Assembly: GCA_030141605.1 (NCBI GenBank) | Contig: JAQGDQ010000281.1 | Location: 111,001 to 175,000, forward strand | DNA: 64,000 nt | Direction of reading: 5' to 3' | Source: Tubiluchus corallicola | Taxonomy: Eukaryota; Priapulida; Priapulimorpha; Priapulimorphida; Tubiluchidae | Part shown: one piece after another, positions 40,699-51,579 of the stretch | Position numbering within the stretch: position 1 is the first letter of the stretch | Layout: the number at the start of each line of letters is the position of its first letter | Program-made: the position numbers and the translations under genes | The notes under the pieces: model-generated | What the model saw: only the letters and a program-made list of their open reading frames with translations | Database searches by the model: none | Told to the model about the DNA's origin: nothing

Positions 40699-41835
40699 TC
40701 TGGTTAATACAAGTGCTATCTACAAAATCGAGGAAGACTAGCCAAAATGCTCGTAAAGTCCACACAGATAAACCACATCAAACATATTGGGTGGTCTCTG
40801 AGTAAAAATCAGTGAGCCCACTATTAGGCAATTATGTCTACAAGGCGGCATATAAATTACGTATTAAGATATATACGACTTTTCAATCTTACGCTTTTTT
40901 TGCTGGAGGACAAATAAATCTAAGTAACGTGTTGTAAACAAAGTTCTGAAAAGATATAGGATGTGTAAAATTGCACTTGGCTGATTTCTAGGAAAGCCAT
41001 GTTACAATCTGTTTTTAATGAACAAACTCTAAATTATCGTTTATAGAATAGGTTACCATTGAAAAAAGGCGAAGCTTTCCACACGCACAGAGATCCTTTA
41101 TTAGAGAACTGCCCTAGCAGAGACTCCAGATAGATCATAGATGGTCCTAGTGCTAACAGCAGCAAAACATAAACAGTGAAAAAAGGCCCTGAAAAACACC
41201 ACATTATGACGTTAAACGAATTTTGAAAAAATATGGGAGATATTTTTGTTAATATTACGATTAGTTAATTCGTATTGAATAAGCTGTTAAAATTTCAGCT
41301 CATTTTCAGGATTAATTCTCAAACGAATATTTCGATAAAAAATTCATACAGCGATTGAATTTAGTTACTCAGAGTTAGATTTTAGTTTAACATTAGATAA
41401 ATAAATAAAGGTGAAAACATTATTCAATAAGTCTTGATTTAAAACAGGATTTCCACAAGTCTAACGTGTTAAGTCGTCAGCTGGATGTTTTTGTGACTGA
41501 CACAATTCATTTTAATTACATGACAATGCTCAAGGATTATGCAGCAAAACTAGCGGTCATGGCATTGATGCAAATTCAAGCTTTGCCTTCACAGTTGTTT
41601 CTATTCCCATCTTAGGGCCACATTTGGTACAAAATTTTAATACTTATGGGCGCATTCCACAAGTTTACAATGCTACGAAACAAAACTTACAGAATCCATG
41701 CTGCATGATATTGTGAGGAAAATTGACCAGCGTGGCTGTATTGATCACCAAGCCCATGCAAGCCAAGAAGTGCTGCGGGCCACGCCCCCATCGGTAGCGT
41801 CCTTTGATAGGTGTCATCTTCACCTCTTCCCCAAA
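28652..41835 (-). CDS. Divergent SLC6-family (neurotransmitter:sodium symporter fold) transporter
   Basis: Thirteen coding exons on the minus strand: 41691-41835, 41057-41188, 38090-38233, 37325-37442, 35884-36013, 35168-35335, 34811-35039, 34227-34390, 33958-34044, 33496-33595, 31821-31942, 31169-31351, 28652-28813. They total 1884 bases with consistent phases, a full 12-helix protein. The first in-frame ATG is at 41817, giving 621 residues; the frame stays open to the acceptor at 41836, so an upstream exon may supply the real start. Family marks: GRYRWGRG before TM1, YLESLLGQ in TM2, ALYYLF in TM3, the loop-2 cysteines 127 and 136 around RNNWNS, LLIRGVTL in TM5, LSSYNGF after TM6, and IKTSLCDQFP after TM8. 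Loops carry N-glycosylation sequons NVS, NGT and NSS. SLC6 proteins import amines or amino acids with Na+ and Cl-. Here most ligand positions are changed (N26, T29 and N32 in TM1; R102-D103 in TM3; L281, E284 and N285 in TM6), so substrate and coupling are unknown. Confidence 0.93.
29272..30473 (+). mobile_element. hAT element, 1202 bp, with 8-bp target duplication
   Basis: Ends CAGTGGCGTCGTGC and, inverted, CAGCGGCGTCGTGC differ at one of 14 positions. They are flanked by perfect GCCATGAT copies at 29264-29271 and 30474-30481. Poly-G/poly-C tracts lie just inside both ends. It holds the start of a transposase (next entry) but not the catalytic domain, so it is a deletion derivative. A direct repeat of about 32 bases, two copies, sits at 29698-29760. 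It lies in the last SLC6 intron. Confidence 0.93.
29954..30268 (+). CDS. Truncated hAT transposase N-terminus (TTF-type zinc finger region)
   Basis: A 104-residue frame inside the hAT element. It starts MSRQSNLTSFFKSN and continues with SRSFQGQWFNDRSWLEYVKD, which matches the SFQxxWFxxxxWLEYS block that opens the TTF-type zinc finger of ZMYM/hAT transposases. The zinc-binding part is degenerate (one Cys, in RRWFCVG), and the RNase H-like catalytic and dimerisation domains are missing. Residues 4-11, QSNLTSFF, fit the PCNA-binding PIP-box consensus QxxLxxFF. The stop falls in AT-rich sequence that looks like the deletion joint. Probably not a working protein. Confidence 0.7.
   Translation: MSRQSNLTSFFKSNCVADPGSTASVSTVTSIPIERIQKDEYICRRPLRDVVDAYPKTKMGGKSRSFQGQWFNDRSWLEYVKDIDALRRWFCVGFLTADKYLIKF
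30498..30910. repeat. Dispersed repeat, copy B (last SLC6 intron)
   Basis: Partner of the copy at 19388-19746, with the same left (AATAGGCTAACTAG) and right (GCCTAGGGTGCTGTAA) segments. Copy B is longer and has an internal duplication: CCACAAGCAGTTA near 30632 and CACAAGGAGTTA near 30717, each followed by a TTTTATATAT-type run. It begins within about 20 bases of the hAT target duplication at 30474-30481. Confidence 0.65.
31551..31638 (+). repeat. tRNA-like sequence, probable SINE remnant (SLC6 intron)
   Basis: An 88-base stretch with a good T-arm/B-box (GGGTTCGAATC) near 31618. TATCTCC at the 5' side can pair with most of GGAGAG at the 3' side. The D-arm is poor (AAGTGGCCGTCCTGC) and no anticodon stem is convincing, so I do not call it a functional tRNA. 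Confidence 0.35.
33741..33860 (+). repeat. Second tRNA-like B-box sequence, probable SINE remnant
   Basis: GGGTTCAATCC near 33815, followed by CTGAGAAACTCGGGC, in an SLC6 intron. Similar in layout to the 31551-31638 fragment but too decayed for a confident family link. Confidence 0.3.
34600..34748. repeat. Two (AGTC)n microsatellite tracts in an SLC6 intron
   Basis: Interrupted AGTC runs at about 34600-34640 and 34716-34748, separated by AT-rich DNA. Confidence 0.75.
37251..37263 (-). repeat. tRNA A-box-like motif, possible SINE head
   Basis: On the minus strand the phrase TAGCTCAGTTGGT is a perfect-looking tRNA A box, preceded by GAAG and followed by ATCTGATGAAG. No B box follows at tRNA spacing, so this may be a truncated tRNA-derived SINE between SLC6 exons. 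Confidence 0.35.
39302..39368. repeat. (ATC)n / (GTC)n microsatellite in an SLC6 intron
   Basis: Imperfect run of CATCGCCGTC and ATCATCATC triplets. Confidence 0.8.
40011..40698. repeat. GA/AGAA microsatellite tract, about 680 bp, in SLC6 intron
   Basis: Purine-only (GA)n with scattered AAAG, GGGAG and GACAG variants, including one almost pure (GA)n run at about 40460-40552 (over 90 bases). It lies between the TM2 exon (41057-41188) and the TM3 exon (38090-38233). The long Ser/Leu and Arg/Glu open frames across it are artefacts of the repeat. Such polypurine DNA can form triplex structures; a role here is not shown. Confidence 0.97.
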
Positions 41836-44800
41836 CTATAAAAATTCTAATATTAGTACAGATAAAAAGTGCCTATCTATAAAAAATAATTAAACATGAT
41901 AATTGCAAATAATAGAGAGAGGAGAGAGAAAGAGAAAGAAAGAGGAGAGAGAAAGGAAGCGAGGACACGAAACATCAAGCGCTAGCCGATCGATGAAAAC
42001 TATGAGCCTAAAATTTTGCTTAAATATTTCAAAATCTTCTATCCAGGAAGCGGCAAGAGGAAATAAAGTTCCCGCCATACTCATGTTCATTGGGCTTGAA
42101 AGTTCAACTACTGACTCGGATATCTGAGCCGTTTCTGAGGATCTGGGAATGTTTATCAAACAAGCGAAACAAAATATACAGTCTTGAGATTCCAGCTTAT
42201 CATCTCGGCTGGGCGTTTTTACTAATACAATAATTCTCGGCCATCTGTAGCACTTCAAGCTTTCTAGACTGAGATATATAGTATTATAAGCCCTAGGGCT
42301 GGTAGAATGGAACGGAGCTGCATGCCTAGCAATAAACCAAGGTAAAATCTCTGCGCATCACCCTCGCGGGATCCTTCTGTAGTGTGTAGCCAGCTTCATT
42401 TTATAACACAGAGCTACTGTATAGAAGTACACTTTAGCCATAGCTCTGGCTTACTGAGAAATAAGTTGAAAGCTGTTAATTAAAGATACTCAAAAGATAA
42501 AATAATATAACGTCTTATAAAACTGTTAAAAACTGTTTTGCAAAACATACAATTTGCACTTACATTATTTAAAAATAATTTTAACTATAATTTAAAGAGA
42601 TTCTTAATGTTTAATAAATTAATTGTTTACATACCAGAAATTGTTAAACTTCTGTGATTATTAATTTATTTGTGAAAGTAATTCAACAACGTGACTACTC
42701 AACTATAACTCTTTAGGCGACCCTTTGATTGTCCTTGTAAATAAGGTTCTGGTCCAACCATTAAATACTAGAAAACTTGCTGTTTTGAACTGCACTATAC
42801 AAATTTCGACATAAATTAATATTATGGTTTTAGAGGCCTAACGATAAAAAGTCCAGAGGAATTAATGAGTTTTAATTATCCAAAACTGCAGTTTTAATTG
42901 TAGTCAGTAGGCCTATCGTCATATTACTTGCATTTAAACATAATTTGGTCATAGAACTTTACATAAGTTTTGAATTTATAAATGCGTAAACCTGAATCTG
43001 CCCTTTAATCTTCTTTTGCAATTCCAAATGTTGCCAAACAACTTTGAGGTAATTCATTCACAATAGTATACATACACGAGGTTTAAAATGGCTGACTTCA
43101 TGTTGTCAGATTAGTTTCATTCAGCTATTGTGCAAGTGACTACTTCGTACATTTCATACTGTTCAGGCATCAATGATAGATGTGCTTTACAGCAAGGCGA
43201 TTGAAACACCTGGCGAAACTCATTAAAGGGGACAAAAAAGAGTTTCAAGATGCGAGATTGATCAATTAAGTTGTTGGCGTTTTCGAGACAAGCCTTAAGG
43301 ACATTGATTTATAAAAGCCTGGAGGTTCTTATGAGTCATGCGAGCTTATGATATAAGTTTACATCAAGTTGATGTAAGATTTTGCTAGAACTTGGAAGCT
43401 GGCAGTCCTGCTGCGCGTAACCATTATGAAAATTACAAGGCACGCATCTTGATGGCTTTGTCGAGAACATGAACTGCGGATATGCCTGACAAAAAATGAC
43501 GAAGAATGACGCTCTTCTTCAGAAGTAAAGAAAAAAGAGCTGCTGTATTGAAAGGAAATCTGTATTATATGGATAGATAGAGTAATCTTTATATAACATT
43601 TTATGGGTTAACAGTAAATACATGTTAAGCGTATGACAGTTAACATGCTAGTAATTTATCACAAATACGAAACTGGTATTTGGCAATAGCGTTTTAAAGA
43701 ACGATGTGAAAATACGAAGTTAGGGTTTCAATAGTACGTCAAAACAAAAAGAACAAAGTAAATCACACAATTAAGATCAAAAAGCCAATTATTTAAACTA
43801 TCACAACACAAATAAAAATCAATGATTGATTAAGCTTCTTTAGGGAGTTTTACAATAGAAAAAAACATGACAAACACAATCATTTTATGCAGTAATTATT
43901 CAATTCAACACAATGCAATCAGCTAAAATAACACATTACAATACGATATAATTGAATCCTCCAAACTTACAAATAATACAATTCATGCAAAGCAGTCAAC
44001 CATCAATACTAGTGATGAACTTCACCTTTAAGTAGCTCTGGGGAACGGGTAATAAGTAAACAGAAGGTGACTGGCCGACTGCGCAGTTCTAACATCTCTC
44101 TGCACATTAAGTGCAAACCACCAAGCAGTATCGATTAGACTCCCAGCGATCACAGATTTACCTTTGCGGTCTGCCCATTAATCACAATTGCACAAATTGT
44201 CGTCTATACATTTCACATTCAAATCTGGGCACCTTTTACTAGGCTTTCTGAATCAATAGGCTGTTTGCGCAACACAATGCAGGCTTCAGTACCAGCAATA
44301 TGATGCCAATATCTACACCACTTTTAAATTTTGAATTTCGTGTAGATTACCTATCTAAAGAAAGCAAAATAGTCTGACATTTTAATGCAAGATTTCATAT
44401 CTCCTGTGGAGTGGAGCAGTGGAGAAAATGACTTTCTTAATAAAAATGTAATGAAGTTTATTATATAGTTGGTTGTTTATGCAACGGATATTCTTGCTAT
44501 AAAGAATTAAAAAAACTTTTTCAAACAGGACAAGAAAAGGGGCACCTGAAGTAGGTTTCAGAAAAATCGCCTTAAAAATTATATTAATTTACAGCAATTT
44601 TATGCACATATCGTATTCGCATTGAAAGCAATTTTCGTTTTTTTGCATTTTAAATTTCCCGCAGTACTGTTCCGACGGCGCCATTACATGCCGTCATTAA
44701 AACACGTAAATCAGGGGAAGAAAAGGCAATGTTAAATTACGACCCAAAAAACTTTCCGTGTAAATCTATATTAGCTAGCATCTCATTTACCTGCTGGAAA

Positions 44801-47800
44801 GACTTATGTAACTAGACTAATAATTTAAAATGTTTGTGCCAATTGGTAAAATATCGCTGATTCACCCTCCAGGGTGCGCCACTCGTTAGCCAAAAACATA
44901 TTTTTAATATTATTGACAAGATATAGTAATTTAACATTTTACTTAATTAGCAGCATGTATGCTACGAATGCTCTGATTATTTTTCAAACTTTGCTCAATG
45001 TTATCAAAACTTGTTTCAAACGACTTTCGATTAAAATGGCTGCGCCTAACGCCTAACGGTCATCACGGGAGTTTAAATTTACACGTTTTATACAGCGTTA
45101 CTACCGATGCAAGCCATGCATACAAAAAAGTAGTATGTAAGTGGTATAAAATTTCGAGACGAATTTTTTGAGCTTTATGTAAGTGGAAGGTTTTCTGGTG
45201 CTTTAAATATAACTAGCTGTGCTAAAAAGTATTACACTTTCTTTCATCAAAAAAGTGAATTTTTAGGCTCTGAATTTCATATGCACAAATGATAGAATTT
45301 GTCAGGTGGGTATGGGAGTAGCGATACCCGTATAATAAAGTTTAGATTTACAATCAAAACATGGATCAGCCCTTCCAGGATGCCATATTGTCACAAGCAG
45401 CTGCGGTTGCGGTTTAGAACATCATTTAAAGCCTTTTAAAATGAACGTGAAAGCAACTCATGTTGAAGTCACGAGAAATGTTAACCAGCAGAGTCAATGC
45501 TGTTTACGATGCCAGGAAGCTTTAACTCAGAATTCAGGACCTATTGACCATGTGTACACAGACACATGGTTTAGAGAGTTTTGTAGATGCGTAAAAACAA
45601 TACAGCCATTTATTGTACATTGCCATTCTTGTTAAAAATGACGGACGAGAATGAGCTGATTAGCCATAGAGCAAGTTTATAGATCGAAATTAGGCAGCGC
45701 TGAGCCTGGATAGTAAACGGCTTGGTGGCTTATCTGCCAACGACTGTCATACTACCATCGGCTGCTTGTCTCGTCGAGAAAGACGTACTCCATACGTTAC
45801 TACTTCTGCTAGTTTTTCTTAAGATTGATAACTAGCTAGCTTCTGATCCTGCAATTACGGTCAACATAAACAAGTATTTCTGCCTTTGTCTGGTAGACCC
45901 GGACTTACAGCGTTTACAGTTTAATTGTAAATAGCATATCAATTAGGTACATGTCAAGGCCTGTCTTTTTACTGTGTAATATTCCACTAGATTTCGACTG
46001 TACATCGCATATCAAGAATACGTTACAAAACTTCAGCGAAATCAGTTCGGTTTTTAGTACAGCATGACTTCAAAGAGATTTTCATCTAGTGCTTTTAAAA
46101 GTGAAAACCTCACCCATCCGATGTCTGAGCCATAGTGTAATAGTAGGTCTATCGGTTACTTCAAATACATGTATTAATGCAGCCATTAATTATAATATTA
46201 ATACAATTACAAAAGAATACATTTTTGTAGCCTCGGTGGTATCAGACCTTTCTGCCTTTGTCACTGAGGGTAATGATATTTTTTTGAAAATAATACTAAA
46301 ATATTCTCTGGTTTACTGTTCCGTTCTTGTAATGCATATTGAAATTTCAGTGCGGGGAGAACGTACTTTGTAAAAAACAAAATCAGTTTATGCGAGAATA
46401 ATTGCAAACTACCTTGGCTATTCGACATAAGTATTATAGCGTTTACATACACTGTGCATTTCTGATTTCATAAACATCGCATATGCAAACTCAAAATTTT
46501 ATGTGAAGTAATGTTTGGTGTGGCCTGCTGTGGTGAATGTGGTCTATGGTATTGTACTAGTTAGGCCTGCTCGCGTGGTTTGTCCCTTTAACAAAAGGGC
46601 CGCCCTTGCTGAAAATACACAGCAAAGATGGATTTAATGGGGCCATGATGCAAAGAAAAGCCCCCTCAAAGCGAACAAAATTTATTTTTACATAAAATAA
46701 AATAAGTATGCCACAAATGGTTTTTGAATTACCAGTCTTTTATTCTAAAACTTTTTTAAACGCGGGATAGCAAATTTGCAACTTTATAAATTCGCATTAC
46801 AACCTTTAAAATCTGACTGATTATTATCAATACCTTTAGCTGTGCGTTACTGTTATGCGTCCCCTTATTTCGCAAATCTGGACCCGCCCTTGAAATTTTG
46901 GCACAAAAATAATGTTGACAAGCTTTTCCGACCTGAACCCAATTTTGAGACTGAGGGTATTGTTGTTATGTCTGTCTGGGTAAATGTTCACAACAAAGAA
47001 TCCTGTCCTGTTGATGCCATTGTTTGTACACGCAGTGTAAAGATAGATAATGCATCCAAAGTCTTTTGAAGTTCAAAAAAGAGCTTCAGCACCATTTTTT
47101 GGATATCATAAAGTTCGTGCAATACAAGCCGCCTACAGCGGCCTGCAGCGTTAGAATGTTACAGATGAAACTTTTTACTGCAGCTTGATATATCACCTAA
47201 AGGTCACCCAATTAACGATTCACCAGACCTAACATTACTTTTAATGTACGTGAAACCGATTACATTGTATTGTTTAGTAGCGGTTTATTAGCGGCAACCA
47301 CGGCAGTAGTAATAACAGCAGAAATCATCCTTCGTGTTGCCTTATGTATAAACTTAAACAAAAAGAAGCAAAATGTAATGTCCCACAATTAACCACAATA
47401 TGAAAGTATTACTGAACCTGTTTACATGAATATGGACGCTTTATATTTTTTAAGACACGAATGTGTTTGCTGCATCTTCATATATGTGGAACCTATCCAT
47501 ATTGCCTTATCTCACTAAAACGCGCAAATACCATAATAAAATGGATTTAAACGCCGCAGGGCAAAATTTTTTTAATTTAAGACATTTTTTTACACCGTGG
47601 CAATACGGTGCAGGGGGTCACAGTAGCATCAGTTTTCTGGTAGTCGTAACCAGGCAGTGATTGACAAACCCCAAAGAATCTTTAATATAGTCTCATCTTT
47701 CTACCATCAACGGTATTAAAGAAAAGGCTACATGAGAGTATTCAGTCAATCAGTGCAGATAATATGGAAAATAAAAACTGTTTTTTCACGAGGTTTAACT

Positions 47801-48048
47801 CTACCAACAAGATCGTATCGTGACCGCTCACCCACAGAGGTGACTAGGTCATGAGCCGAACTGGAAAATAAACATCTCGGTATTATATTCTTCAGACGTT
47901 CCGGGAGACAAGTATGTAAAAATACGAGCTGCTTTGGCCAAAACATATTCTTTTCTGACTTCTCGGTGAAGAAATTTCGGCTGGAGCCCCTATACGCAGG
48001 ATTACGACAAGACAATTCGCTCATCTTATTGAGTCACAAAGTAAAAAA
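41836..48048. other. Upstream of SLC6: no supported gene
   Basis: May contain the missing 5' exon(s) and promoter of the SLC6 gene, but no exon with a matching donor, phase and Met could be picked out. The minus-strand frame at 41890-42258 contains MSMAGTLFPLAASW and is not convincingly coding. Open frames at 45441-45635, 46842-47069 and 47746-48024 have no recognisable domain. A short GA run lies at about 41911-41960. Near 46590-46900 are GGGCCGCCCTTGCTG and CTGGACCCGCCCTTG, which resemble ends of a hAT-like element, without a duplication I can define. Confidence 0.4.
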
Positions 48049-48130
48049 CAGTGGCGGACTGGCCTACCGGGATACCGGGAAATTTCTCGCTAGGCCCCAA
48101 AGTGATGGACCATCAGTTTAGAAAAAACCG
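48049..48130. mobile_element. Single hAT-like terminus
   Basis: Begins CAGTGGCGGACTGGCC followed by TACCGGGATACCGGG, the wording of a widespread hAT terminal family. No matching right end and no target duplication were found, so it is a fragment. Confidence 0.45.
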
Positions 48131-51100
48131 AAAAAAGTAAAAACTAAAAGAAGGAAAATATTGCGTAGATGCTGGGAAGATATTAAAATAATTTTATTTA
48201 CCTGAAGGTAATGGATTTGTGTGTGGATTGAATGCAAGAATGTTTGAATACAAGACGACTCAGATGCAGCATTTAGGCCATAGAAGTATCAAAGACCAGC
48301 GATAAAGTGCAAAAGCTATCGGTTTTCCCCGATGATTTGTCGTGAAAGTGAGAGACTGCCAAGCTTGTCCGATATTTTAAATACGCGTACCAGTGAAATT
48401 CAACTTGCATAATTCTTGAGTGACGCGCGTCACCAATGAAATTTACCCAATCCTAGGCTCGAATTTAAAAAATACAATTGCAATGCGACATTTGTTAACC
48501 AAACAAAAAATTAAAACTGACGTTTATCATTTTTTGCCCAGAATCTGTTTCTTTGGTATAATTAATGCACATAGGTTTAACAGTGCAGTAAAAGTGCCAA
48601 ACGCGAACCATTGGTAGTTATTTAAATTACCGAAGCTGCGAAAAAATCTGAAAAGTGGCAACGGAAGTCTATGAAAACTAACGAAAATGCAGAACTTATA
48701 AGCTCAGACGTGTGCTGTGCGTGTGCGTAATTACATTTACCTGAAAGCCAATCGTTCGCGTGCATCTACAGCATTCCATTGACACTAATTTAGCTTTCTT
48801 CAACACAAAGCGAAAAGAAATTGTAAAAAGTGCATTATGTGGAATAAAACTATGGTAATAGGCATTGGACAATAACCAGCTTACCTGGGCCCACCTCGCT
48901 TACCTTGACTATACTGAGCTTGTATACAAACATCATTGCCAAATATACTTCTTTATAAAGCTACTCTTGCTGCGATGCTACAATAGACTAAGCATTAAAG
49001 AAAAAATATTTGAGGAGAAGGAAAGAATAAAGTAGTTACTGTCTAGGCACGTATGGGCTCCTTTGTGTGTTATAACCCAGAGCTTTTTTGCAGGTTTAAA
49101 GTGGCATTCAGTAAAAATAACAATTAAGTGACGGTAGTTATTCACAGTCACACAAGATAATTTGAAAACGAAACTTCTATTTTGTGTGATAATTGCGTGT
49201 AACACCGACGTTAAATAACTAGAGGAAAACAGCCAGTGCATGCGGTTTTTTTGCAATACTTTAGTAGATGTAATTACCTTAGTCTGTGTATAGGAGTAAT
49301 TCTTGTGTTTAGTGACTGTAGAATAAATAATTATCTAACTTCAAAGTAGAGTTCAAGCCATGAAACAATTGTAGAGTAAATAACAGTTCGACATAAAACT
49401 TAATGATAGTGGCCTTCTGCACCTATTCCAATGTCTTATTTTGACGGTATAGTGAATTTACACTTAGAATTAAAAATGGTTAACTCTAGCCAGTTAAAAT
49501 GGTTAATTTTAACCACTTAAAAGGGTAAATTTTGACCAGACGTGGCAATACAAGGCTCTCTACCACACCACACACATTTACAAAATAATTTCTGTAGATG
49601 TGGAAGCAAGAAAGGGCCGATAAATTAAGCAACTGGGCTAATTGCGTGCATTGACACTAGCGCCACATAGTTCGCTCAAGGTACTTGGGCGTTTGACCTA
49701 AATGAGGCAAAGAAACAGCGTGCCGCTATTTGGACTTTATTGTTTTTCGCAGTGAGAAATTTCAGCATTTCATTACGTTAGAGTCTCGTTGCCTTGAGAC
49801 ATGACTAACAAGCGACTTCATCTTTTAGGAAAAGTTCTGCGTATCTTCTTGGTCAGTTTAAACGGTTTAGTGATGGTAACAGCATTTCCCTATTTATTTA
49901 TTTACAACGTAAATTTACACACCTTCAAAAAACCGCCAGTAGTTTGTTGTTACGCCATGCTATAACTTGTTGTATTGCCCAACACGGCTCTGCATGCGAA
50001 CTAGCCACCACTCACAGAACTGTGCAAATAGTTTTGAAATTCGTTGCAAAATTATGGCGATTTCATGTCATGCCTTCTGGTCAAACTGCAAAGTGGGGAT
50101 GGAGCTATTCATAAAGCTTGGTATTTAGTCTTATGAAGAACGTTTTAGTTCTTTAGTCTTATGAATAACAGGACAGCTATTACTGACAAGATTTGATTGA
50201 ATCGATTCTAACGATTTTGGCAATTACCTCTGATCTACAATGTCAGCTTTCGTTCCCAATATTTTCCAAATTCGTGAGGTTTGGAACTATTTCCCAAGGT
50301 GGTATATTTTATTCATATATCTGCAAAATTGTAGAAGCAGACCAGACAAGGTGCAGAACAACAACACCGGGAGAACTCAGGGAGATAACAGATTAACGCT
50401 TCAGTTCGACTTTTAGCTACAAATCATTACACTTCAGGATATCCAATGATTTTTTTCTGTGTGCTCAAAGACGGGTTTACACGCCCAACAGCTGGTTGCG
50501 GCGTGCGGATCAAAGAATCAAACGATTAAACTTCACATTGGGTCCAAATCCGCAATTAGTCGTGTAAATTCGGCCGGGTATCGCTTCAAAGATTGTATTG
50601 CTTGAAGACATAAATAAATTGAGCAACGCGTCAAGCAAAACCTGTTCCTTAACCGATACTGGAGACGAGGCGTCGCCCTAGGGGAAGCGAAATTTTATAT
50701 AATTTATCCTTTTTAGGAAAAACTCACTCGTTATTACCACGTATCTTTACGAGTAACTAAAGCCCTTTCGCCGTTGCTTTCTTTTGTAACGCTACGCTTG
50801 AACCCCCTCTTCTCGCAACGCGCCGTGCCAGAGTATACAAAAGGCAGAAAAACTTTGCGCACCACATGCATATTTAACTATGAAATACCATACAATTAGG
50901 GTGGAGTTAGGGCTAGCAAGTAGATTGTCCGGGTGCTTCAAAGTGTCAAAATTACGTCTAAATGTCTGTGCCAGGGAAATTATAGGGTATCGCTTGTGTC
51001 GTTAATGCAAGGCGTGTCGCCCCTTCATTACTTAAACGGTAGCTCCTGTTTCACGTCCCTTTATTCGTACTGAAAACATATTCGCCCAGTTTTATGAGAA

Positions 51101-51490
51101 CGTGTACTACCAGATTAGACGTCAATCAGAGTCGACTATAAATTGTAATTAGCAAACTTTGTTTCCATGTGCACAATGAAGTTCATTAACGAAAACACAC
51201 TACAGTATATAATACAATGTATAATTAGTGAATCATGAATCACATAATGAATCACACATCACACTAAAGCATCCCAAAACTTGTGTATAATTGAAACAGT
51301 CTCCAATATGTACACGTTTACAAACACATTACATTTACATTTACACAAATCAAATGAGTATGATTTTTTGTGATTAAGCTTTTATTTTTCTTCTTTCAAA
51401 ACAGTTTGTAATATAACTTGAAATTAAATTACAAGTTCACAATGGTATGACATGCTCCATTATGCTATGCAACGGTTCACTACACCACAC
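48131..51490. other. Intergenic, no gene seen
   Basis: No convincing coding frame or RNA gene. Near 49480-49545 the phrases ATGGTTAATTTTAACCACTT and relatives form a short palindromic cluster. GT donors near 48750 and 48890 on the minus strand could belong to untranslated SLC6 exons, but this is unsupported. Confidence 0.4.
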
Positions 51491-51579
51491 TACGCTACGC
51501 TACTACGCTACGCAATGCTACGCTACGCCACGCTACGCTACGCTATACTACGCTACGCTACACTACGCTACACTACACT
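51491..51579. repeat. (TACGC)n pentanucleotide array
   Basis: About 17 imperfect TACGC/TACAC units over 89 bases. CpG-rich compared with the surrounding AT-rich DNA. Confidence 0.9.

Noticed and set aside
39926-40805. Long Ser/Leu-rich and Arg/Glu-rich open frames
   Set aside because: They are translations of the GA microsatellite in several frames, not genes.
41890-42258. Minus-strand frame as the missing first SLC6 exon
   Set aside because: No GT donor in the needed phase joins it to 41835, and the sequence does not resemble an SLC6 N-terminus.
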